A DNA stretch of 64,000 nt, taken from positions 2,907,001 through 2,971,000 of the forward strand of contig JARHVA010000639.1 in NCBI GenBank assembly GCA_037957365.1, given 5' to 3'. Position numbers and translations under genes: made by a program. The DNA comes from Torreya grandis. Taxonomy: Eukaryota > Streptophyta > Pinopsida > Cupressales > Taxaceae. Positions 1 to 11,829 of the stretch are shown in pieces (position 1 is the stretch's first letter; every line of letters starts with the position of its first letter). Below the pieces are notes generated by a model. That model worked only from the letters and a program-made list of their open reading frames with translations. It ran no database searches and was not told the DNA's origin.

Positions 1-1798
1 TTTAATATATAAATATAATATATTAAAACATTAAAATTTAACTATTAATATATATTTTAAAAAAATTTAAGAAGAAATTATTTCTTAAAAGAGTACAAAA
101 AAAATAAGGAAATGCATCATAAAAGGATGGCTCAATGATCTAGAATAAATTTTAAATAATCTTACAATGTTTAATTTAGTAAATAATTAAAAATAAGGAA
201 ATGTTAAATTAGTAATCATATAAATTCTTTATTGCATGGATATGTGCCTTATAATGGTAAGATAGTTTCAATGTTAATATTGATATCTATTTGATTTTCA
301 TTTAATTTGAAAAAAAAGAAGTTATATGATGAAATTTAGAGCCAGCTTCTTTGCCAATTTATTTTTTCTAATAAAACATATTGATGCATCTGAATTGATA
401 ATATTTGATGATTTAAAAAAAATAAACAACTACTAATGTTATTGATCAATATTGTATACATAAAATATAATATAAAAACCTTGAATATTTATGAATCTTT
501 TTTAGATAAATATATTTGAAATATTTATACTATTAAATATTAAAATATATTATAAAAATAAAAAACAATGTTATGATCAAAATGTAAAAAATGATTGTTC
601 TTATGAGTGTTAGAAAAAATTAATTTTGAGGTTTTATTTTAATGGTGTGTTATATTACCTATAAGTTAGTGATTGTTCTTATGGGTGTTTGATTTAGAAA
701 TGGAAAAAAAAAAAGTTCTTATCAGTGTTCACTTTTGAAAAAATAATATCTAAATTTTATATTTATTTTTTATCCTCTTCTTCACTATCCTACCATTAAT
801 GTCGGACATGATTCAGATATCTTATGGCTTTAAAACCCATTTCAAATATTTTAAAGGATTGCATATTTTGAAATGTCATGTGATAGTTATTCTAGCAATC
901 CATAGGATGTAAGAAATATAGTGACTATAGGATTTATGTTGATCTATTCAAATAATAAGACCATGGAGATGTTAGAAGTGTGGCACAATTCTACAATTAC
1001 CTAGCCTCATATGCATGACAAAGATATATATAATGCCATAAAGTTATTCCAAAATATTAGTAGAATAGACCTAAATACACACTTCCTTGATACCAAGTAT
1101 TTTAGTGGATTATACCCGTCTGGTAGTGAAGGTGGAATGCACTATGCATGTGAATTGTTGTAGAGGGTTGAAGGCCAAGGTTCATGATCTAAGATAATCT
1201 CTTCAAGATTGAACTCAGTCTCATGTTTGATCCACTGGGGTGGAGGTGCACTAGAGAGGAAAACATAAATGCAAACATGCAAACATTATTGGGTAAGGAA
1301 GTGCCACTTTCTTCTTCTTATTATTAAGTGGAATAAAATTTTGTGATTAGAATATAAATAAGGGAAAAAAATAGATAACCACCTTGATTTTTTAAGTATC
1401 TATTTTGAGAAGTTTATCCTTTTCTAATTTATCTGATTTAGTTACAAGGGTGCCCTTTAGTTCTAGTCATTTATGATATATATGGTCTCCAACTTCCCTC
1501 TCTATAGCTCTTGGCTTCATATTCTTAGGAAAACCTGACTTTGCCACCATTTTAAATTTCCCTTTCCTTCTAGGAGGACTTATTTCTAGTACTATTTAGT
1601 ATTAAGATTGATGTTTTGGTGATATTGTTTAAGGAAATATTCACTCATGTAACTCTTAAAATCCAAATCATATAGGTCATGTCCCATATATTTGATTATA
1701 GTAATTTTTGCCTCTACATGTCTTAATTTTTATTTTTTATATGTTTACCTATATTACCAATAACCTAACTATCATTCCAAAATAAATAGATAACAAAG
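1..1798. other. AT-rich sequence, no gene recognised
   Basis: Very AT-rich for the first ~800 bases, then mixed composition. No reading frame of useful length and no transposon domain, LTR end or RNA gene could be recognised on either strand. It is the left flank of the element that starts at 1799 and may be older, unrecognisable repeat or host intergenic DNA. Confidence 0.5.
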
Positions 1799-4700
1799 TG
1801 TTGTAAGCATAACCATTGAGAGGGGGGAGGGTGAATCGGTTCCCTTAAAAAAATCATTCAATTTCACTTATCATGCATGAAGCATTCATTCAAATACATA
1901 CACCAACCAATGCATAAACAAGCATACACACAAACATAAAACATATGAACACAAGAGATATTAGAAAACCCTCATGGGGGATAAAAACCACTAAATTATA
2001 GCTTGGATTATAGTCTTATAATCAATGAATCAATATTTAGTGAGGCACCAACCCCACAAGGAGCACATACCCCTCACTATTCAAGCACCAACTCAAATAG
2101 GCCTTTAGCAATAACCAAATTGTAAGGAGGCACTAACCACCTAAGTGACTCAGTGCTAACTCAACCACTTCAATAAAACTTATAAAATCAAAAAATTTCA
2201 AGGTATCTCTCACTTCTTGAAAAATTACTAACTTAGCCAAGACCAACTTGATCACCTTAAGACATCTTGTTGCTCAACCAATAGATGGTGACCTCTTCTT
2301 CATCTCTCTATCTTCTCTTTATCTAAATTCTATTCACTATCATACGTTAGGAACACATATTTGATGTATATATGATAGTCTCTTAATAGATAATCAAATC
2401 ATTCAGCTCTTCTCAACCTTATACCCTTTTAAAATAGCCTTTAGGCTTCTTCACTCAACATGCCTCTTACTAGGCTTATTATGTCAACTGACCTTGACAT
2501 CCACATGCAAAAACTTGGTTATATGTTCATCATAGTATCTCTCCCCTCTTTTTATATTATTAAATATTTCCTATTTATTCACAATCTACCCTCTTATTCT
2601 CTCATTAAAACCTTCTCCACATCACACATAATTAGCCCAACTAGGCCTTATATAGATACACATCACTAGATCACTTACACTCTTTGTTATCCAAAGCACT
2701 AATCCATTAGGGTCAAACTCAAAACATGTATTAGGAAACATTAAAAACAATAATAAATAAAAATAATATCACCATTATGTTTTCCAAACACATTTAGACC
2801 ACCTTCTCTTCTTAGGCCTATTAGAGACCTAATTGCAATTAGGTCTATCCTTTCCATGGAACAATTTTAACCTATATGGCCCCGATGGACCTCACCAAAG
2901 AACTCAAAAATTTAAAAAAACTATATATAAACCTCAAATAAAATTTTACATTCTCAATAAGTTAAAAATCCTTCTCTCACACCTTGAGAGCACCATTAGG
3001 CCTTAAGGATCTGTTAAGCCTAATTACCCCAAAAACACTGTCTTTAAAGATGAAGCTCATACTGCCCATAAAATAAAATTATAATAAAAATACACATATC
3101 AATTGAAAATTAATTACCTTATGTTAATAAAAAATTCCATGATACATCTTGAATTAGGATCTAAATACCTAGGAACACCTCATCAAAAGGATCATTCAGA
3201 ATTACCGATTTGTTTAGAACCTAGTCATTAGGAATTTGACCTCATACATTAGTATAAGAAATTTAAAACATGATAGATACATGTATAATATACAATTTCA
3301 TAATTATAACATCATCACATGATTTTTATACTTATAAGGTGGTCATAATGACTTAGGAACATCAATCTTACTAACACACAGAAAATTGTTTGAATGCTTT
3401 AAAACATAGTCCTGATGAATGTTGTCTTCATCTTCTACAAGGACACTTAAAAGACATCTCATTAAAATTAATATTTATTGTGTGACTTATATAAAATCCT
3501 AAAATATAAATATCACAATTTATAGTGTTAACTATTGGTCTTGCAGACCAATTTGTTAAGCTTCTCTTTCACAGTTCTTACACATCCAGACAAGCCATTT
3601 TTGGCTTCCATATTTCAACTTCTTAAACTAAATCTCAACCTTATATAAATAATTTAAAGGTAATATATATAAAAACATTAATATGTGAAATATATACATT
3701 AAATCATGATATAATGTCTCAAACTAATCACTCCATCTTGCATACCCAGAATTGCCATTCTACCTTGAGGATCGATCATGGTGATTATGTCTTTGAACAT
3801 CTATGTGGGAAATTTTAGGAACTATTGATACATGTGTATGATATTATGATATCATTAGGAAACTTTCATATTGAGATATATCATGGTCTAGTGACAATAT
3901 TGGTTTTACAGATGAATCTCTCAACTTTACATCTTTACTGTCTCATCTTCACTAGATAGGTTATCTTGTGAATAACATTTTCAATGACCTCAAAAATATA
4001 TAACCAATATGTGCATGTATTAAATTTATTGAAAAATAAACCCATGTAACTATATTCATTCCTAATCTATGATAACTCACCCCTAATCTCATTCTCACTT
4101 CTACCTAGTTTTTCTCACTAGGTCTTTTAGTGATAGGTCAACTTCCATGACTATTTTAACACTTTTAAGGTATATAAATTGCTCAAAAAACACCATGAAC
4201 ATTAATTAAAAGTCACAATATTCAACCTCCATCTATTGTGAATATTTGACTCAGTTAACCCTGCCTACCATACGAATTTTTTGAGAAATAAATACTTTTA
4301 TATGGGGTCCACTTACTCACTTGAAAAACCAATACCCCCTAGAGGTACCTAGAAGAGTCAAATATATGTTACAATCATAAAAATAGGTCATCCAATACAT
4401 TCTAAGCCACTTCCATTAATATCTTCCATAATAGGTCACTATGATGGTTTTAGACTAGTTTCCTTTCTTAACATTTGTTCATAAAGTTTTGACCCTAAAA
4501 CTAAGTCATAATGCTTAGAAATCATTTATAGGACCATTTTCCATCTCTCCCTAAGAAATAAACTTCCCATGCAATAATCACATGTGAAAACAAGCATGCA
4601 AAAATCCTTCTTAGGTTTGTAACACCTCATTCTAACACTTGGGAGACCATAAATTCACTTTTTATGCTTTTTAATTTAATACAAGAGCCAATTCATGAAA

Positions 4701-5469
4701 ACTCTTGAAATAACCTTTGACATCTCTATCAAATATCACATGAGCACTAACACCTTGGAAACTAAACTTGACCTCTTATTAGGCCACACTAGGTCTCTTT
4801 ACACACTAGGCCTATACTTATAAACCACACATAGACCTTAAACACACCTTGAAACCTATTAAACTTATCTCAACACCTCATCTTAATATAATACAACCTC
4901 ATACCATGATCACACACTACCAATCTTCTTCTCACAAGCTTCATATTTTTTACCTCATCATGCTACCAAGCCAATGCCTTCTTGCTAGGTCTCTTCATGT
5001 AATGACTAAGCCTAAAAAATGACCTTGGAAATATTAGGAAGACTTATTTGCCTCATTCTCATGCTTAAAAAAATTTATACACTATCTCATTCCTATATTG
5101 ACATAAATCACGAAGATTATTTATGCTTCATGCATACACCTTCTCACAGGGCTAGACCAAGCTTCTGAAGACACCTAGTACTCAAAAACTTAAACTCAAA
5201 TAAGCTATCCCTTAATGATATCAACCAAGAACATTATTTAATTATGATTATCTAAAGATAACACCACTCTCAATAGGATCATGAGATTGTCACATGATAA
5301 TATTTTGCCAAGACCTCATAATAGAACTCAAAGACTACAAAACCATGTTCAATTCATCATGAACACTCACCATGCAACATCATAAGAACATCTCTAGGAC
5401 ATTAATGACACTATAAAATTTGTCATCAATGACAACATTAGTGTATCAACACAACAATAGGAACATACA
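1799..5469 (-). repeat. 3' LTR of an old SIRE-like non-autonomous element (left copy)
   Basis: From TGTTGTAAGC at 1799 to about 4575 this sequence repeats, in the same orientation, at 27071-29878, with many substitutions. Both copies share a G-rich run followed by GTGAATC near the start and a CACCAACC/GGAGCA block. That block also occurs in the LTR of the SIRE-like copia at 38218, which suggests a related family. The right copy stops matching at 29878; here the sequence probably continues to about 5469. Near that point the text is like the beginning (minus strand) of SIRE-type LTRs, and a pyrimidine-rich stretch (5478-5488, a purine tract on the minus strand) follows. The outer end at 1799 is well supported; the inner end is an inference. 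Confidence 0.6.
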
Positions 5470-5770
5470 TCAAAAATATACCCCTTTGTAATTGATGTCA
5501 AACACTCTAACAAAGTGATCATTCTCATCTCCCCAAGATGGATCTCCCCAAAAACTAGTCTTTCTCCTAATCTAGTCTTTCACCCCCTTTGACATTAATG
5601 ATAAAGGTTTATATCTGAAAATACTACCATATGATCCTTAGAACCAAAACATGATTTTTTAGAGAGAATCTCAATATTCCTTTGATCAATCAAATAGAAG
5701 ATTAACTCTCAGAAGTAAACCATGCTCCCCTTAAACTTATACATACCTTAAACACATGAACCTCACTCTC
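5470..5770 (-). other. 3' internal remnant of the SIRE-like element with polypurine tract
   Basis: About 300 bases between the long left repeat and the Tat insertion. The minus strand carries AAAGGGG at about 5478-5488 and CAAAGGGGGTG at about 5584-5594, both of the kind found as polypurine tracts next to copia 3' LTRs. No coding content is visible. The segment ends in CTCTC, the left copy of the target-site duplication of the Tat composite. Confidence 0.4.
5766..5770. repeat. Target-site duplication CTCTC, left copy
   Basis: CTCTC directly precedes the first base of LTR L1. The same five bases (25512-25516) directly follow the last base of LTR L3, 19.7 kb away. Five bases is the normal duplication length for gypsy integrases. 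The middle LTR (L2) has no matching flanks. Confidence 0.7.
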
Positions 5771-6289
5771 TGTTTCTCTTAATTTCTATTTATTTTCTTG
5801 GATATAAAAAGAAACTAGATATGAGTGTGGTAGAAGAACCTATTTGTTTGTGCATGCATGATCAAAATGATTATGAAGATATCCTCTCTCTCTCTCTTAG
5901 GAAGAATGACCTATAGATAAGAAAATACTAAAACAAAGGGGTTATTAGATAGATAATAAGGTGGATTTCCAAGCATAAGCTAGATCCAAGAAGTGTAAGC
6001 TTACTAGGAGGATATCAATACACTCTCTTAGAATAATTAAGTTTGAAGGAAATAAATATGAAATACTTGAATCAAATAATATAAAAGATTGAAAGGGAAT
6101 ATAATAAGAAATAAATGTTTGTTAAATGAAATAGAATAATTATAACAATACATGGGTAAATACTAATGCTAAATAGGTCAGGATGGGTTCAAAAAATAGG
6201 TGGGGACTCTATGAATAGGAAAAAAGATAGAAAATGGAATTATGTTGAGGATAAGTAGGTAAAAATATCTTGTTATTATTTCCTACCAT

Positions 6290-6402
6290 AGTGACCATCG
6301 ATAGTCAGGATGATCATCGACAGTTAAGGTGATTGTTGGTGGTTGGGTAACTGTTGGCAGTTGAAGGTGATCATCGATGGTCAGGGTGACTATCAATGGT
6401 TA
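6290..6402. repeat. Array of ~20-bp palindromic units in LTR L1
   Basis: Six or so tandem units derived from TGACCATCGATGGTCA, a perfect 16-base palindrome, joined by AGG/GGT linkers. Most units differ from it by C-to-T or G-to-A changes. The same array occupies the same place in L2 (18540-18655), L3 (24665-24760) and, inverted, the plus-strand LTR (48225-48335). Confidence 0.8.
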
Positions 6403-6804
6403 CTGTGGGTTCTAAAACATGGTTTAGAAAGCTTGGGATGATGAGGTTAGTGATTAGGTAGTGGATTGTTAAAGTTTTGGTTAGGGATAGGAGGTCAAAA
6501 TATATAATGTAGAAGGGTCTGGGTTAAAAACTACGTAATCAAAACTTGAAAACTAGAAATATACTTAACTAGTTGTTTGATAGTTAGTAGCTGATTCAAG
6601 AGTGATTTGGGTAGAGTAATAGTAATTTTATTGAAGAGAAATTTTGGTAGAGGTTTGGGTTTCTATTACTATTCCTGACTTGTTGGAGGGAAAACCTATA
6701 AAAAAGTTCCTGATGCTAGAATCTCCTTTTGACTATTGATTGATAACTTCATTACCTGATTGCTAAATTCCTAGATTTATAGATCCTTTTCACCTCTTAC
6801 TCTT

Positions 6805-6817
6805 CTTTTTTTATAGG
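6805..6817 (-). promoter_or_regulatory. TATA-like box of the Tat LTR (L1 copy)
   Basis: The minus strand reads CCTATAAAAAAAG. The same site is kept in L2 (about 19050-19060), L3 (about 25163-25172) and the plus-strand LTR (47851-47859, TATAAAAGG). Conservation in all four LTRs supports its being the element's core promoter. In L1, as a 3' LTR, it would fire outward. Confidence 0.55.
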
Positions 6818-7170
6818 AAAAATAAATGGAGGTGTAGGTTTTAGAAGGGGTGAAACTTATTACACAAATTTAATTCTTGATGTGTTAGCTCATTGCATGA
6901 ATTAAATTGTGATGTGTTTAGGTTTGCACATGAACTGAGTTTGAGTTTTTAGGTGGTAGGGCCTTGACCATTAGTGGTTAGGGTGACCATTGGTGATCAA
7001 GGTGACCATTGATGGTCAGGGGTCAAATGTCAAATGGGGTGAAAAGGTAGGTTAATGAGTTGTTTTAGCTAGTTAGTTGACTGAGGGTCATGGTTAGAGG
7101 TTGGGTAATGGTCTAATCTAGGGGTGTTTTGACATCTAGAACCATTGTGTGTAGTTTTTTAGTGTATATA

Positions 7171-7185
7171 TTTTTCCTCTTTTTT
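7171..7185 (-). other. Polypurine tract next to L1 (decayed)
   Basis: Pyrimidine-rich TTTTTCCTCTTTTTT on the plus strand is a purine run on the minus strand, directly before the 3' LTR. The equivalent at L2 (19381-19394) is cleaner. Confidence 0.6.
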
Positions 7186-8916
7186 ATGTATTTTGTGTTA
7201 GAAAGTTGTACAACAAAAACAAATTGGGGGCCAAAGGTTTAGTTTCCCTGAGTATGGGAGGAGGTGTTCCCCCTCAAACCAAGAATGGATGAGGTGAAAC
7301 TAAATCAAGTGTAGGCTTGACATATAGTTTAGGGTGAGTCATAAGGCTAGTGACAATGGTGAGTGGGAATTTAAAGATAAAACATGCACATAAAATGTAA
7401 CTAAGTGTGATAGTTGAGGTCATGCATAGACTAAGTAGCCATGGTTGGTAAAAATAAGGTTAGTGCTAGAAGCATTAGTGATCGGGAGACTAGGCAACAA
7501 CATTAAGCATAGTTGATCAGGTTACCCTATCGAGTCTCTTAGACAAGGTTGGTGTTTTCCTAGGTATTTAAGGTAGGAAGTGATCTTAGTAATAACACAA
7601 ATGGTTTGGTTATATGAGGTAGTGTAAGTTAAAATGGTCAATATGGTAATGTTGGTCGATGTGGTCAAAAGGACCAAGGTAAGGTCAGTGAAAAATATAC
7701 TATAGTTGGGGACCCAAATGGCCAACATCAAGGTGAACATGGTTGGTAGGGTAGGTGGAAAAGGTAATCTCCAAAGGGTGGTATTGGGGTATGTAAGTGC
7801 CCAAATATAAAAATTTGACATCCTGACTGTTAACAGTTAGCAATTATGAATATGACCATTAGTGATCACCTTAACCATTAATGATCAAGGTATAAAAACC
7901 TAAAAGTATGGAGGCCAAAAATTGAGATGAATATTCATAATTACTCTTTTACTTTTTGACTCTTAACTCTGTGAGTTTGCGACTTTGGCATTTTATACAA
8001 GAGTGTTGACAAGGTGGGTTTGATTACTAGCTATGAGATTTATGTTGAGTTAACTAGAGTGTTAGACTGAGGATGCATGGTGGATAGGGATGTGATTGGG
8101 TAGCAAGACCCAGGATTCCTCCTTGATAATGGTCAAGGAATGAGGATAGATTAGTTTGATTGGGGCATTTTGGGTTATATTTGAGTTTGGTTGTTTTGGT
8201 ATTTGTCTTATTGAGTGGGTTTTAGGTTTTGATGTAGTTTTAGTTTTTTTTTGTTATTGTTAAAATTTGTGGGTGAAAATTGAAATTGGGAGGGTAGGTA
8301 GGTTAGGTAGGTTAGGGGTAGGGTAGATGACAAATTTAGGGTAATTAGTTGTTGGATATGAGTGGTTGGGTACGTTTTAAGTAGGTAAGGTTTGGGATTT
8401 TCCACTAGTGGTCACACATGGTGACCATTAAAAGTCATACTCAATCATCAACACTCATAATTAACCATTAATGGCTGAATACTAGAGGCTAAATGAGCAG
8501 TTGACCATTGACAGTCATAGTGACTATTGATGATTGACCAAATGGTCAAGTATTTTTGATAAATGTTTAAGGCAATAGTTGAGTTGGAATGTTGTAGCAT
8601 GGGAATTCAAAGGGTAGCTAAGGTGTAAGGTAGGTTTAAAAGAAGGTTAATGTATATAATATGGGGGAAAATAGGTGTTATTAGGTAGGATGAATGAGGT
8701 AAAAAAGGGTGAAGTTCACGGGTAAAGTAGTGTATAAAAAATTAAGTGTGTTCACTATATTGAATTTTATAGGCACAATATCATATCCAAATGTAGGATT
8801 GGGTTCCTAGGATCTTTGTAGAGATCCATCAGGGGATGATGGGTGATGATTTGGCACACATGGAGGAGGTCAGCCTCAAAGTGATTATGTATTATTAGTA
8901 TCTATAGTGAGATATA

Positions 8917-9945
8917 ATGATGATCATGGCCCTTATTGAGAGTTGGGATCTGGCCATGAACACCTTTCTCCCATTGACTAGAGAGAAAACTATCTATCTA
9001 TAGGATATACATAGGATCACATGGCTACCAATTTGGGTGGAGTTGATATATCACATTGATAGGGAGGAAAGATATGAGCACATGGAGCTTCTATATGGTG
9101 ATGATTAGGCTTTTTCTAGGTCACATGCTAGATTCTTTAGCTATAAAACTTTGTATCAAAGGGATAGGGATGATCGAAGGTTGATGATAATGATGATGAT
9201 GGTGATATCCTACTTTGTGGTTCCATATTTGAGTAGTGGGAGGTTTCACTATCTATTGTTGGGAGTCCTCTGGAGATGTTACTAGGTTGCACAGTGTTTG
9301 GGTGGGCCCCTATTTTATTGGTATAGATATAGAAGGAGCTATGGGGGTTTACGGTTCATAAGAGGTATGGCATCAATGCGGGGTTCATTCTACACTATTG
9401 GGTCTATAGGCACATCTAGGTTCTAAAGCCAATGGGGCTACCATGGGAGGGATATATCCAGATGGATTTTAGGGTGGTTTTTATGTGATGGAGTGATTAC
9501 ATGCTCACAAGAGCTAGAGGAGGTGTATGAGATATTGATTGGTTTAAAGGGGCACTAGAGGCCTTGGTGTTTGGAGATGTATTTTGGAGGCCATATATTA
9601 GTTTTTTGAGGTGGACCCACTATACTTAGCACATTTTATCATTACAGAGCTACAAGTGGATATTTGGGAGGAGAGAGGGTAAGACTGAGCCCTTCCCTTT
9701 TGATAAGGTTCATAGGTAATTTGAAATGATATAAGGGATTTTTGGTTTGTTCCTAAGGTATAGGTAGGAGGATGCTGAGTTTTTGATTCTAAAGCCACAA
9801 CTAGTAGAGATGGTCCTTAATAATGAGGAACTACCCACCAGAGTAGAGATTGATGATGTAGGTTTTATTGATGGATACATGACATGGTATCAGGCCCTCT
9901 ATGTAATGGCATATTTTTGATGGGATGATGGGGGTAGATAGCCTA
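8917..9945 (+). pseudogene. Antisense plant-mobile-domain-like ORF, copy in X1 (broken)
   Basis: Read on the plus strand, opposite to gag-pol, several frames together give a PMD-like protein (the aminotransferase-like plant mobile domain otherwise found in transposons and some plant genes). Blocks in order: an N-terminal segment with AMNTFLPLT followed by DIHRITWLPI (family pattern: TFxLP...TLEDVxxxxGLP); a middle segment with YVVP-like text and INAGFILHYWVYRHI; ALEALVFGDVFWRPY (family pattern: FxxLxxxDVxWxPY); and a C-terminal segment ending DGYMTWYQALY. Stops and at least two frame changes break it. The same blocks recur in X2. Antisense extra ORFs are described for Tat elements; the domain name is my reading of the motif spacing and was not checked by a search. 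Confidence 0.55.
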
Positions 9946-10479
9946 TGGATGTGGACCCATCTAGTGGGGGTATACAAATACAAGTATAAGGAGGTGGCCC
10001 TAATTAATAGGTAGTGATAAAAAAAAGAGATTAGGCTTGGGTAGCATTAGCCACAACAAAGGCCATAATATCTACTTTACAAGGTCAATTAGTAGTAGTA
10101 CAGGGTCAAGTGGTAGCTATGATAGGTGAGAGGGACTAGGCTAGAGCTACACTAGCCTTAGTGACCCAAGAGAGGGACTTATTGAGATAGGCTAGAAGAG
10201 GAGATATAACACCAGTAGGACCACTAGGTAGTATCCCCATAACATGTTACTTGGCCATAGTTGAGGAGCTATGTTATTATGAGGACATAGTCTTGATATG
10301 TTATCCTAATGAGCCTTGATGGGGTGAATACATAGCTAGTATGGTAGGTAGTGTAGGTATAACAACTCTAGGTTAGTTGGTTGATTATATGGGTGAATAG
10401 GTAGGCACCTCAAGGGGGTAGGTACTAGGTAGCAGTGGTGCCCCAAGGGCATAGGTTATGATGTGATATGTAGAGGTAT

Positions 10480-10960
10480 ATATGATTTTGATACCATCCT
10501 ATGAATTGATGCAGTGAGATGTATATGTTTTGAGAGAGAGATTCACATTATTACATGTACTATTTTATTTTGATGAGACATGATGTATATGATGTGATGA
10601 TGATATATAGATGTGATTCTATGGTTCAAGATTCATGGTTTGGATGTTTATAGTTTATTATGATTATGATTATGAGATGTAGACTCATCAGCTTAGGCAT
10701 GTGATGATTATGGATGATGTTGATGATGAGTGGTTATACATGAGTATGATGATGTGATGATTTTTTATATATATGGTAATGATGTTTATGATTATAGTTA
10801 TTGTTCTATATATGGTTATGATGTTTTGACTATGTTTATGATCATGGATATGTGATGTGGTTTATGCTTATGGATGTGATGTTATGATGATGTGATCCTT
10901 ATGGTGTTGTTATGATTTATAGTTGTTTTATTAATGATATCACATATTGTAAGTTAGATA
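10480..10960. repeat. ATG/GAT-rich low-complexity tract in X1
   Basis: Repeats of ATGATG, GATGTG and TTATGATT on the plus strand, without a regular period. The matching tract in X2 is at about 22740-23120 and includes a pure (GAT)11 run at 22914-22946. Short methionine/aspartate-rich frames here are composition artefacts. Confidence 0.7.
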
Positions 10961-11047
10961 ACAAAACTAGATGTGGGAAAGAGATGTAAAAATGTGTCTT
11001 GATCACATCATGTCAAGTAAACTCTGAATCCTTTAATTGGTAGTGAG

Positions 11048-11058
11048 TATAAAAGGGG
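11048..11058 (+). promoter_or_regulatory. Conserved TATAAAAGGGG on the antisense strand of X1
   Basis: TATAAAAGGGG sits in a block that is well kept between X1 and X2 (23392-23402). It points toward pol on the strand opposite to gag-pol. It resembles a core promoter, but no transcript evidence can be read from sequence and it may simply be a conserved tract. Confidence 0.25.
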
Positions 11059-11329
11059 AAATGGATAATAGGTGGTGTGAAGGGGTTTGTAACCTTCTTG
11101 AGGGTTGGTTTACCCCTTCTATAGGTGACCTAAAAACTATAATAGACAAGTCCATGTTTTAATGCAAGGTGTAGACTGAGTGATGTGGGAAGTCTACTGG
11201 TGCTATATATGAATTTTGATTGCAAATTTCTTGGGATAGACATAGGGTCTTTTTATTTCTTAATTTTGATAGGTTTGTGAAGTTGATTAATGCATGAAGC
11301 TTTAAATGATTGATTTTTAAATATTGACT

Positions 11330-11460
11330 TAGCCATCCTTCAAAGGAGTGGTCTAAGTTTGGATTTGTTCATTTTGGTATTTGTCCTTTAAAGGAACAGT
11401 CTATCCTTTTAAGCCATTTAGTTTTCAGTAGATGTCCTTCAAGGGATAAGTCTACATGTT
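11330..11460. repeat. Short tandem repeat around ATCCTTCAAGGGA in X1
   Basis: Three degenerate copies of a ~60-base unit centred on (T/G)(A/T)CCTTCAAGGGA. The same three copies appear in X2 at about 23690-23825. The core is close to a palindrome (TCCTTCAAGGGA). Confidence 0.6.
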
Positions 11461-11829
11461 AGAGATATTTGACCTAACTAATATACAGGTATCCCAAATT
11501 GTTTTGATGCTAGGTTAGACATGGACAAGTCTATATAGGATTGGATTTTTACCTTTACGAGGGTAAAACCTAGGGCACAAGAAGGTTAATGATAGGTGAA
11601 AGGGATGGTTTTGAGAGATAATGACCATAGGATTCCATTTGATTAGGGATAAAAATTATTCATGAGAACCATGTCATGGGTAGAGCCATGGTACATATAT
11701 TTAGTATTAGGCTATGACTATGATAGCTAATCACATGGTTCTATATGGTAATCAGTTATCCTCAAAGGGATGGGATGAAGGTGTGAGGAAGGTAAAAATA
11801 TCATAAATCAAGGGATGAGCTTAAGTTAG

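Larger units (their letters stand above)
5771..7170 (-). repeat. LTR L1 (3' LTR) of the Tat composite
   Basis: Begins TGTTTCTCT on the plus strand and ends AGTGTATATA (the terminal CA has become TA). It is 1400 bases long and matches L2 and L3 in the same orientation. It contains an array of ~20-base palindromic units at 6290-6402 and another cluster at 6959-7020. A minus-strand TATA-like CCTATAAAAAAA lies at about 6805-6817, in the position expected of an LTR promoter. Confidence 0.85.
7186..11802. other. Post-pol region X1 of the Tat element
   Basis: About 4.6 kb between the end of pol and the 3' LTR, matched along its length by X2 (19395-24160). It carries more palindromic units (about 7838-7895 and 8402-8560), the antisense PMD-like frame (8917-9945), an ATG/GAT-rich tract (about 10480-10960), a plus-strand TATAAAAGGGG (11048-11058) and a small tandem repeat (11330-11460). 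Compared with X2 it lacks about 175 bases near 10990. Long regions after pol, often with antisense extra frames, are a known feature of the Tat lineage. Confidence 0.75.

Noticed and set aside
1..1798. Possible host gene fragments
   Set aside because: No exon-like open stretches, splice patterns or recognisable peptides were found.
7522..7821. 99-residue minus-strand frame in X1 and its 111-residue counterpart at 19742-20077
   Set aside because: The two are the same repeated DNA but do not agree as peptides over their full length, and no family motif is present. Probably chance openness in a decayed region.
10480..10960. Met/Asp-rich open stretches in the ATG-rich tract
   Set aside because: They result from simple-sequence composition, with no conserved frame between X1 and X2.
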